NCBI RefSeq assembly: GCF_030581075.1 | Contig: NZ_JAUQSW010000003.1 | Coordinates: 62,001-126,000 of the forward strand | Source: Hymenobacter cheonanensis | Lineage (GTDB): Bacteria; Bacteroidota; Bacteroidia; Cytophagales; Hymenobacteraceae | DNA length: 64,000 nt | Direction: 5' to 3' | Shown here: positions 9,803 through 17,374 of the stretch, piece by piece | Numbering within the stretch: position 1 is the first letter of the stretch | Layout of the letters: each line of letters starts with the position of its first letter | Notes under the pieces: model-generated | Seen by the model: only the letters and a program-made list of their open reading frames with translations | What the model was told of the DNA's origin: nothing | The model's database searches: none | Translations under genes and position numbers: made by a program

Positions 9803-10158
9803 TTGCTAGCTGGTGCTAGCTGCCTGCCCGGCAGGCCCGCGCTCCCAGGCGCCTCACAAAACCGACTTGCTAGAAGTCGTCAGTTTGTTTCCCTAATCTT
9901 AAGTCTGAATGCCTTTCCAGGCACTGCAAGCAAGGGCACCCCTTACTGGTGGCGTTGCTTTGTTTCTGCGGGTATGCTCCAGCTTTAGCAGCGGGCTTTT
10001 CAGCGCGCAGAGTACTGCTGTGTGCCAGCCGGTAGGAGCTAAATACAAGCCGATTAAAATTTTTTTAAAAACGCACCACCTTTTTTCCAACCCCCGTATA
10101 AGGCGGCAATTGTCCTTACGCGGCATCTCAATTTGCACTTTATTTACCATTTGACAAC
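9803..10158. other. Intergenic region before the T9SS surface protein gene
   Basis: 356 bases without a convincing gene. A short palindrome CCTGCCCGGCAGG lies just after the bestrophin gene and may help end its transcript. The right half is AT-rich (an A/T run near 10058-10071) and probably carries the promoter and 5' leader of the next gene, but no consensus TTG-N19-21-TAnnTTTG pair was found. Confidence 0.5.
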
Positions 10159-12924
10159 ATGAGGAACATTACACTCAAGCGAGAGCGGCAGCGCGACGGG
10201 CAGTCGCGCTTTCAACGTGCTCTCACCTCCTTGCTGGCTATGCTGGCAATTTTCAGCGTGTCGCAGTCGGCGTTGGCCCAAACGGTATCATCAGTTTACT
10301 ACAATGATGCCATTACGCTAACGCAGCAAACCTCTGGCAGCACCAGTGCTTCGACCCCAACCAACTATGCGGGCACTGCTACCGAAAGCCCTTATCTGGC
10401 CTACGCCAAGTTGGGAAAAGGTTCTCCCTCGCAAAACCTGGGTACCTATGATGTAACGGGAACCAGCCAGCTAGTGCTTAACGGTGGCTCGATTGAGGCC
10501 GACCCGCCGGGCGCTACCAAATCAGCTACCTATACTATTGCGGCCGCTCGTTTCCGGTATCGCGTGTATATGCAGGGAACAGTTGCCCCGGCCTACAATA
10601 CGGTTCCTCTGCCTGCAAACGGCACGCTGAACGGAAGCATGTACTTTTCGACTAGCTCGGCCAACATTAACCTGCTTGCCGGGTTGACGACGGGTGGTAA
10701 TTACATCCTGGAAGTAGTATTTCAGACTGATACGCAGAGTTCTACCGGAACGCAGAATACCGACCAGGACCCAGCTTCTACTACTTACCAGGCACTTTTC
10801 ACTCTTACTGCTCCTCCCGCCCCGACCCTGTCGGGCACAACGGTGTACGTAGCCCCCAACGGCGGAGCAAACTCCATCTATAACGTAAATCCTGCTACCC
10901 CAAACCCTTACCAGGGCTCTAACCTCGGTAGCTCTTACGATATCAACGGCGGGCAGCTTATTCTGAACGGTGGCTCGGCCGCTACTACGGAGGCCGGTAG
11001 CCGCGTTATCAGCAACGTTACGCTTTACTACCGCGTGCGCCCGCAGAATGGCAGTGGTGGGGCATTCAACTTCATCAGCCTGCCGCAAACGAGCAATAGC
11101 AATGGCAGCCGCTCATTCGCTACCAGCACGGCAAATATCAACTTGGTGAGCCTGGTTTCGACCCCCGGTACGTACACGCTGGATATCTATTATCAGGCTA
11201 GCGGCACTGATAACTCGACTTCCCCTAACCCAACTTCTTTCACGCTTATCGATAACAACGGCGGGCAGTTCTACAACGCCAACTTCACCGTTACGGGTAC
11301 TGCTATTAAGGTAACACGTTGGGTAGGTGGCAAAAACGATAACTGGTTTGACGCCGCCAACTGGAATAATGGTATTCCGGACCGCAATGTGAATGCGGAA
11401 ATTCAGAACTTGGGCAGTGGCGTTAAGAACCCCTACCCGAATATCTACGCCGCTACTACTTACACCTACACGGCTCCTGACAGTACCAAAACGTTTATTG
11501 ATAACACGGCTTATTCTCTGGCCGAAGCACGTAACCTTACTATGTTGGGTTCTTCGCAGGCCAACCGTTCTATTCTGCGCCTAGTAGTTGGTACGCTGAA
11601 TGTGTATGGTGACTTTGATAATACCTACGACAGCTTCATTGCCCGCGATAACACCACGGTAGGCTTTGTGGGTACCAACCAAACCATCAGCAGCGGCAGC
11701 TTTTCGAGCGTGCGTATTGCTGGTGGTGGCACTAAGTCTTTGCAAGGTGCTATGAACGTCAACCAGGCTATCACGTTCGTGAACGGCCTGCTCGTGACCG
11801 ATATCACCCAGCCTACGGTATCAGTAGTGGTGCTAGCTGACCGGGCCAACATCAACAACAACCAAGGTGCTCAACTGGTAGATGAGCGCGACGCTGCTTA
11901 CCTGCGCGGCTTTGTGCGCACCACGCGTGCTAACACCACGGTTGGCGATACGTACACGTACGGCAACATCGGTATGCAGCTTATCTTCAGCGGCAATAAC
12001 CCTGGCCCCGTTGACGTGACCCGCAACACGGCCGAGGCTTATAACCCGGTAAGCACTACCAGCGGTATTCGCCGCATCTTCGGGGTGCGCCCGGGCAACC
12101 CCAACACGAACTCGGGTGGCTTGTATGCTGATATGCAATTCCGCTACCTGAACAGCGAAACCAAAGGCCTAGGCCAAAGCGGCAACATCACTATTGCTGA
12201 AAACAACCTGTCTTTGTTCCTATCAACCAACAGCGGTAACACTTTCGTTAACTTAGGCCGCACGGCTATTGACACGGTAAGCAATACGCTGACTGCTAAT
12301 GGCGTAACCAGCTTTGCCACGTTCACTCTGGGCGACCGCACCAACCCGCTGCCGGTGCACCTAGTAGCCTTCGATGCCAAGCGCCTGGCTAACAATACGC
12401 TCGTAACCTGGGCTACTGCCGACGAAACCAACAGCGCCGGCTTTGAAGTGCAAGTGTCGACGGATGGCAAAACGTACCGCAAACTGGCTTTCGTGGCTAG
12501 CTACTCGGCTACCAGCAACCAGTACCAGACCTATAGCTACACGGACATCGAAAGCGGCAAATCGGGCCTGCGCTACTACCGTTTGCGTCAGATAGATGTG
12601 GATGGCACCAGTGCTTACTCGCCGGTGAAAGTGGTAAGCTTCGCTACGATTGCAGCCGGTGCTACCTCGGTAAACATCTACCCGAACCCCTCGGCTAGCA
12701 GCGACCTGACTACCTTGGTGGTGCAGTCGCCAGTCGCCGGTGCCGGTCGCATTCAGGTACTTGACATGACTGGCCGCAGCATCGTGAGCCGCGACATCAC
12801 GACCGTAGCTGGCGTTACCGAACTGGCCGTGCCGGTTGGCAGCGAGCTAAACGCTGGTATCTACCTGGTGAAAGTGACGCTCCCTTCGGGCGAAACCAAA
12901 ACCGTGCGGATGCAAAAGCGCTAG
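10159..12924 (+). CDS. Large secreted surface protein with T9SS type A sorting domain
   Basis: A 921-residue protein. The signal peptide has a basic start and a hydrophobic core LLAMLAIFSVSQSALAQ, with cleavage near residue 41. Two related segments follow (about 70-195 and 255-380). They share S/T-Y-D-(V/I)-(T/N)-G, QL(V/I)LNGGS, YRV and TSSANIN/TSTANIN motifs, so they are an internal duplication of beta-sandwich type. A WVGGKNDNWFDAANWNNGIP segment, common in Bacteroidota exoproteins, is near 390. The C-terminal ~85 residues (VNIYPNP..., DMTGR..., GIYLVKV..., TVRMQKR) form the sorting domain that directs export through the type IX system and attachment to the surface. The ligand or role is unknown. 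Its codon choice (many GCT, GGT, GTA) resembles tuf more than its neighbours, suggesting high expression. Confidence 0.92.
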   Translation: MRNITLKRERQRDGQSRFQRALTSLLAMLAIFSVSQSALAQTVSSVYYNDAITLTQQTSGSTSASTPTNYAGTATESPYLAYAKLGKGSPSQNLGTYDVTGTSQLVLNGGSIEADPPGATKSATYTIAAARFRYRVYMQGTVAPAYNTVPLPANGTLNGSMYFSTSSANINLLAGLTTGGNYILEVVFQTDTQSSTGTQNTDQDPASTTYQALFTLTAPPAPTLSGTTVYVAPNGGANSIYNVNPATPNPYQGSNLGSSYDINGGQLILNGGSAATTEAGSRVISNVTLYYRVRPQNGSGGAFNFISLPQTSNSNGSRSFATSTANINLVSLVSTPGTYTLDIYYQASGTDNSTSPNPTSFTLIDNNGGQFYNANFTVTGTAIKVTRWVGGKNDNWFDAANWNNGIPDRNVNAEIQNLGSGVKNPYPNIYAATTYTYTAPDSTKTFIDNTAYSLAEARNLTMLGSSQANRSILRLVVGTLNVYGDFDNTYDSFIARDNTTVGFVGTNQTISSGSFSSVRIAGGGTKSLQGAMNVNQAITFVNGLLVTDITQPTVSVVVLADRANINNNQGAQLVDERDAAYLRGFVRTTRANTTVGDTYTYGNIGMQLIFSGNNPGPVDVTRNTAEAYNPVSTTSGIRRIFGVRPGNPNTNSGGLYADMQFRYLNSETKGLGQSGNITIAENNLSLFLSTNSGNTFVNLGRTAIDTVSNTLTANGVTSFATFTLGDRTNPLPVHLVAFDAKRLANNTLVTWATADETNSAGFEVQVSTDGKTYRKLAFVASYSATSNQYQTYSYTDIESGKSGLRYYRLRQIDVDGTSAYSPVKVVSFATIAAGATSVNIYPNPSASSDLTTLVVQSPVAGAGRIQVLDMTGRSIVSRDITTVAGVTELAVPVGSELNAGIYLVKVTLPSGETKTVRMQKR

Positions 12925-12939
12925 GCGAACTAATTCGCC

Positions 12940-12991
12940 AGGGCATAAAAAAGGGCCTGACTCCACGGAGTCAGGCCCTTTTTTATGCCCT
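12940..12991. terminator. Perfect 52-base palindromic bidirectional terminator
   Basis: A 25-base arm (12940-12964) and its exact complement (12967-12991) flank a 2-base centre. The stem contains AAAAAAGGGCCTGACTCC on one side and a T6 run on the other. It ends the T9SS gene (+) and the phosphosulfolactate synthase gene (-). Confidence 0.92.
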
Positions 12992-13008
12992 GGAAAGACT
13001 ACCTGAGG

Positions 13009-13839
13009 CTAGCCGCGCGGCATGGAAGTACCGGGCTTACCCGTCTTGGCTGCGGGCTGAAACATGGGGTCTACCGCGTCCATATCCAGAAAGTGCGAGA
13101 AGGTGTCGCCGCGCAGGCCCAGGCGAATGGTTTCGAGGCTGACAATCTCATTCGGGGCAATGTTGCCCAGGTTCACGTTGGCCCCTAGCAGCTTGATAAA
13201 CCATACCTGCTGCGCCTTCTGGGGAGCTTCCCAAATAATGCGCTCCGACGGAATCTTGGTCAGAATCTCCTCTACCAGGCCCGAGCGTACTTCGCCTGTG
13301 CTACGAAACAAACCCACGTTGCCACCCTCGCGGGCCTCGCCGATTACCTTCACGGCCCCGGCCTCCAGCTCGGTCTGCATCTGCGAAATCCACTTGTAGG
13401 GCGGGATGATTTTCTCAGCATCCTTGGAGCCGACCTCGCTCAGCACCTTCACCGTCTTGCTCAGCTCCCGGATAAACTCGCACTTGCGGTCGTGGTTGAG
13501 GTCGATGCTGCCATCCGATACCTCGGCATATTCCAGGCCGTATTTATCAAGCAGGCGGCGGTAGTCATCAAACTGATTGCGAATAATGAAAGCCTCAAAC
13601 AGGGTGCCACCCAGGTATACCGGAATGCCGGCCTCGCGGTAAATAGCCAGCTTGCGCTCCAGGTTGGGCACTACAAAGGAGGTGGCCCAGCCCAGCTTCA
13701 CGATGTCGGTGTACGGGCCGCCAACCTCCAGAAAGTCTTCGACCTCGCGCATACTTAGACCTTTGTCCATCATCATGGTAAAGCCTTGCTCGCGAGGCTT
13801 TTGGGTGCGTTCCGGGAGCTGGGAGAGCGAATAGTTCAT
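13009..13839 (-). CDS. Phosphosulfolactate synthase (ComA family)
   Basis: A 276-residue TIM-barrel enzyme that adds sulfite to phosphoenolpyruvate to give phosphosulfolactate. Family features are KPREQGFTMMMDKGLS near the N-terminus, DIVKLGWATSFV, GIPVYLGGTLFE, the EVSDGSIDL motif, KVIGEAREGGNVG, and IIWEAPQKAQQ. In methanogens ComA starts coenzyme M synthesis; Bacillus YitD makes sulfolactate. In Bacteroidota a plausible sink is sulfolactate or cysteate for sulfonolipids (inference). No ComB or ComC partner is adjacent. It is monocistronic, ending at the 52-base palindrome. Confidence 0.92.
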   Translation of the reverse strand: MNYSLSQLPERTQKPREQGFTMMMDKGLSMREVEDFLEVGGPYTDIVKLGWATSFVVPNLERKLAIYREAGIPVYLGGTLFEAFIIRNQFDDYRRLLDKYGLEYAEVSDGSIDLNHDRKCEFIRELSKTVKVLSEVGSKDAEKIIPPYKWISQMQTELEAGAVKVIGEAREGGNVGLFRSTGEVRSGLVEEILTKIPSERIIWEAPQKAQQVWFIKLLGANVNLGNIAPNEIVSLETIRLGLRGDTFSHFLDMDAVDPMFQPAAKTGKPGTSMPRG

Positions 13840-13882
13840 GCGTGTTATACGGGCAAAAAACCGCTGTTAAAGAACAAAAAAA

Positions 13883-13909
13883 ACCTGCCCGCCACACAGG
13901 CGAGCAGGT
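13883..13909 (-). terminator. Terminator of the TPR gene
   Basis: An 11-bp stem with one mismatch (13883-13893 with 13899-13909). Read on the minus strand it is followed by a run of eight T (13882-13875). Confidence 0.8.
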
Positions 13910-13966
13910 ACAAAATTAGCTCAGAAAGCCACAGCCGCCGCCAGCAAGCCTGGCCGCTAGCCCCGG

Positions 13967-15364
13967 CTACCTGCGAAACTGGTCGATGAGCCGTTGCAAA
14001 GCGGGCTGCTTCTCCAGTTCCGGAAAGTAGTCGAACAGCAAGGAATGCTGCTCGTAGTTGAGGGTAAGCGCCGTTTCCAGCTCTTGGTAAGCCTCGCGCA
14101 GGCGGCCTGCCGCCAGCAAATAAGCGCAAATCATGTAGTGAAAATGCGCCTCGTGCGGGTGCAGCTCCACTGCGTGCTGCATCAGGTCTACGGCCTCTTC
14201 GTAGTGGCCCTGCTCGTAGAGAATGGCGCTCCAGCTTACCCAGCCGGTGGCATCGTCGGGGGCTACCTCGGTGGCTTTCTCGTAGGCTTCGAGCGCGCTC
14301 ACGATGTTGCCCACCTGGTTTTCGGCGGCCCCTAGCGCGGCCCAGTACTCGCCGCTGTCGCCATAGAGCTGCACGGCTTTGCGGAAAAAGTGCAAGGCTT
14401 CAAACGGGCGCTCCTGCTCTTGCAGCAGCACGCCCTGGCCAAACCACGCCTCATCCATTTCGGGGTTAATTTCGAGCGCTTTGCGGTAGTATTGGCGGGC
14501 TTGCTCCCAGGAGCGAAGCTTCTCATAGCACTCGCCAATGTTGCACAGAGCCTCATCGGTAGGCTCGTTGGGCGGGTAGCTCAACTCAAACTCGGTGATG
14601 GCCTGCTGGTACCGCTGCTGGCACACGTAGGTGTCGGCCAGCCAATGGTGGGCGTCGTAAAAATCGGCCTCAATGGTAATAGCGTAGTCGAAGGCGGCAG
14701 CGGCCTGCTCGTACTTTTCGAGCCGGTAATAGTACTGGCCCAGGTTGTACCAGGCCACGGCCGAGTATGGGTCATCGTCGGTGAAGCGCTGAAAAAATTC
14801 TTCGTGCTCCGGTAGCCGGTTGCTGACTTCCAGGCAGTTGAGCAGCTCCTGCACCGTGGTTTCGTTGTCGGGGTGCAGGCGCAGGCTGTGCTTATAGTGG
14901 CGGGCCGCGCTCTTGTACTTGTGCCAGCTCTGGTAGGCTAGCCCCAGGTTGAAGTGAATATCCTCGCGGTCGGGGCTGCGTTCTAGCGCAGCCTGAAAAT
15001 AGCGCACGGCCTCCTCAAACGTGCCGCGCTGCGTGGCAATGATGCCGCGCGTAACGGCCACGTCGGCATTATCGGGGTCGAGGGTAGCCACGGTAGCAAT
15101 CTGGCGCTCGGCCTCGGCATAGTCGCCGCGCATGGCCGAAATCTGGGCGCGGTCGATAAGCAGCTCGGTCGAAAAAGGATATTGGCTAAGCGCCGCCTCG
15201 CAGGCCTGCTGAGCTTTGTCGAAAGCCGCACTGGTTACATAATGGTCAATAATTACTTCAAACTCCTCCAAGTCAAAAAACACTGCCTCGTCGTGAGCCA
15301 GCATCTGCTCGTAGCGGCGCACCATATCTTGGGCAGCTCGCGGGTCATCAAATGGTTCGTTCAT
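13967..15364 (-). CDS. Tetratricopeptide repeat protein
   Basis: A 465-residue soluble protein made almost entirely of TPR helices, with at least ten repeats of the W/L-G-Y-A-P pattern (for example the units ending in DPDNAD, SPDRED, NPEMDE and APDDAT). It has no signal peptide or membrane helix, so a cytoplasmic scaffold role is likely. The partner is unknown. I start it at ATG 15364 (MNEPFDDPRAAQDM); an ATG at 15370 and a GTG at 15379 are also in frame. Very acidic overall. It precedes the phosphosulfolactate synthase gene on this strand but is separated from it by a terminator. Confidence 0.9.
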   Translation of the reverse strand: MNEPFDDPRAAQDMVRRYEQMLAHDEAVFFDLEEFEVIIDHYVTSAAFDKAQQACEAALSQYPFSTELLIDRAQISAMRGDYAEAERQIATVATLDPDNADVAVTRGIIATQRGTFEEAVRYFQAALERSPDREDIHFNLGLAYQSWHKYKSAARHYKHSLRLHPDNETTVQELLNCLEVSNRLPEHEEFFQRFTDDDPYSAVAWYNLGQYYYRLEKYEQAAAAFDYAITIEADFYDAHHWLADTYVCQQRYQQAITEFELSYPPNEPTDEALCNIGECYEKLRSWEQARQYYRKALEINPEMDEAWFGQGVLLQEQERPFEALHFFRKAVQLYGDSGEYWAALGAAENQVGNIVSALEAYEKATEVAPDDATGWVSWSAILYEQGHYEEAVDLMQHAVELHPHEAHFHYMICAYLLAAGRLREAYQELETALTLNYEQHSLLFDYFPELEKQPALQRLIDQFRR

Positions 15365-15514
15365 GCGCATAATAGTCACGAAATAGGGCGGATAGCTGGG
15401 TGTTGGCCAAGCTGCTAACTTAATGCCAGAAACCGGCGCCAGGCACTGCGGTGGCCAATCTGGCCAGTAGCCGCGGGCTGCTGGCAGGTACCGGGCCCCG
15501 CTATCCGTTATTCG

Positions 15515-16537
15515 CTAAGATACAACCGTGGGGTGAGGCGTCCGGTTCGTTTTAGTGGCCTCGGCCAGCCAGGCAATAGTCTCGGCCAGGGGGCGAAATG
15601 GAAGGCCGGTGGCAAGCATAGCTCGCTCAGCATCGTAGCGCACGGGCTGGCGCCCGGCGCGGGCGGTATCGCGGGTGATGAGCGGCCGGCCGCCCGTAAG
15701 CAAGGCCCGGCCATATTCGAGCCGCCAGATAACCTCGGCCGCCCAGTTGGGCACGGCCACCGTGGGTGGCCGCCGCCCGAAGGCCGCCGCCAGCTCAGTT
15801 AAAAATTCGCCCAAGGGATGAAGGCCGCCGTTGAGAATATAACGGGCCGCCGGCAGGGCTGGTAAGTCGAGGGTGAGGCGCAGCAGGTGAGCCACTACAT
15901 CGCGCACATCTACAAAATTGAGCTGGCCCTGGGTGTAAAACCGGTGCTCGTCGTAGGCGTAGCGCAACAGTCGGGTGCTGCTGCGGTGCCAGTCGCCGGG
16001 CCCCAGTACTATCGACGGGTTGACAATAACGGCGGCCAGCCCCTCGGCAATACCTCGCCATACTTCCAGCTCGGCCAGGTACTTGCTGGTGGCATAGGCC
16101 GGGTGGCTGGCGCCCAGGTCCCAGGTAGCCGTTTCGTCGAGCAGGCGCGGGGTGGTTGAGTTGCCGGCCGGGTCGGCGGCGGGCTGCCCTAGCGCGGCCA
16201 CCGACGACACGTAGCCGAGCCGAATGCCCGGGCGCCGCAGGCAGGCATCTACCACGGCGGCGGTGCCCTCGACGTTCACGTGCAGCAGCGCATCCTCATC
16301 TTGCGGCGCATACGAAACCAGGCCGGCGCAGTGCAGCACGTGCGTTACATCGGCAGTGAGGGCGCTGTCCAGCAAGCTGCTGTCCAGCAGGTCACCCCGC
16401 ACCCAGTCGATGCCGGCAGGGGCAGTAGCCGGCGCTGCTGCGCCGCGGTAAAGCGCCCGCACGGCTAGCCCCCGGGCGTGCAACTCCTGCAAAACGAAAG
16501 AGCCAATAAGACCCGTGCCGCCCGTTACAAAAATCAT
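15515..16537 (-). CDS. NAD-dependent epimerase/dehydratase family protein
   Basis: A 340-residue extended short-chain dehydrogenase. The Rossmann loop TGGTGLIGSFV is at residues 5-15, the catalytic serine lies in YVSSVAAL, and the YATSK motif (Y-x-x-x-K) is near 148-152, with the NPSIVLGPG segment after it. Substrate unknown: such proteins act on nucleotide sugars or on dihydroflavonol-like alcohols. It is the last gene of the minus-strand polysaccharide operon, 51 bases after the phosphatase gene, so a sugar-nucleotide role is suggested by context only. Length (340) suits either subgroup. Confidence 0.88.
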   Translation of the reverse strand: MIFVTGGTGLIGSFVLQELHARGLAVRALYRGAAAPATAPAGIDWVRGDLLDSSLLDSALTADVTHVLHCAGLVSYAPQDEDALLHVNVEGTAAVVDACLRRPGIRLGYVSSVAALGQPAADPAGNSTTPRLLDETATWDLGASHPAYATSKYLAELEVWRGIAEGLAAVIVNPSIVLGPGDWHRSSTRLLRYAYDEHRFYTQGQLNFVDVRDVVAHLLRLTLDLPALPAARYILNGGLHPLGEFLTELAAAFGRRPPTVAVPNWAAEVIWRLEYGRALLTGGRPLITRDTARAGRQPVRYDAERAMLATGLPFRPLAETIAWLAEATKTNRTPHPTVVS

Positions 16538-16588
16538 AGCATCAAAAAGAGGCGCCGCAGAGCAGCTTGCGCTGTGCAGCGCGCTGCC

Positions 16589-17365
16589 TTACAAGGTATT
16601 ATTTAGCAGGGGAAGCGCCATCAGCTTACGAAAGTGAGCAGACTTTATCGTCTTGGACGCCAAGGCCGCCGTATGGCGCAGGTGGTGCGTATCGGTGCCC
16701 ACAAAGTCGACCAGGCCGCCGTCAATCAGCTTTTCGGCCACGTGGCGGGCCGCTGGTGAGTAGTAGCCTGCCAAAGAGTTGAGGTTGAGCTGCATAAGCA
16801 CGCCATGCTCCTGACGCAACCGCTCTATCTCCGAAAAGCGGTTGTAGAGGTACACGTAGCGCTCGGGGTGGGCTAGCACCGGCTGGTAGCCCGCCGCCTG
16901 CAAATCAAAAATAGTCCCGCTGAGGTTGAGCGGCTCATTGAGGTAAGAGGTTTCCAGCAGCAGGTAGCGGCGCTCGCCGCCAAAGGTCAGCAGCTCGGTG
17001 CCATCGGCCAGCTTGCGGCCCAGCCACTCATCGAGGTAGTATTCGGCGGCGCATTCCAGCACTACGTCGGCTAGCCCGGCTTCGGCGGCGGCGGCCCGCA
17101 GCTCGGCCAGCGCCGCGCGGATGCCTTCGGGTGTGTTCTTGTAGAAGTCGCCCATAATGTGGGGCGTCATCACGAGCTTGGTAAAGCCAAGGGCCCGCAG
17201 CTCGCGCAGCAGGTCGAGGCTATGGGCCACGGTTTCGGCACCATCGTCGAGGCCTGGCAACAGGTGCGAATGCATATCGACCTGCAGCGCCGCCAGCGGC
17301 TGGGTGGTCGCCGGGGCGGCGGCCGGGGTGCTGGTGCCTAGTAGGCGCTGCCAAAAACCTGCCAT
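16589..17365 (-). CDS. CpsB/YwqE-type PHP tyrosine-protein phosphatase
   Basis: A 258-residue metal-dependent phosphatase of the PHP fold. Metal ligands are visible in DMHSHLLPGLDDG (residues 30-42), MTPHIMGDFY, an AEYYLD segment, LAHPERY and GTDTHH near the C-terminus. Family members remove phosphate from the tyrosine tail of the partner Wzc/CpsD-type kinase and so control chain length or export of capsule or exopolysaccharide. The kinase gene ends 9 bases upstream in the same operon, and its Gly-Tyr tail is the likely substrate. The first ~28 residues are a variable Ala/Pro-rich leader without a signal peptide. Confidence 0.92.
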   Translation of the reverse strand: MAGFWQRLLGTSTPAAAPATTQPLAALQVDMHSHLLPGLDDGAETVAHSLDLLRELRALGFTKLVMTPHIMGDFYKNTPEGIRAALAELRAAAAEAGLADVVLECAAEYYLDEWLGRKLADGTELLTFGGERRYLLLETSYLNEPLNLSGTIFDLQAAGYQPVLAHPERYVYLYNRFSEIERLRQEHGVLMQLNLNSLAGYYSPAARHVAEKLIDGGLVDFVGTDTHHLRHTAALASKTIKSAHFRKLMALPLLNNTL

Positions 17366-17374
17366 GCTGCCAGG

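Noticed and set aside
9909..10154. 81-residue plus-strand frame ahead of the T9SS gene
   Set aside because: No motif, signal or codon pattern; it ends just before the real gene and is more likely leader and promoter region.
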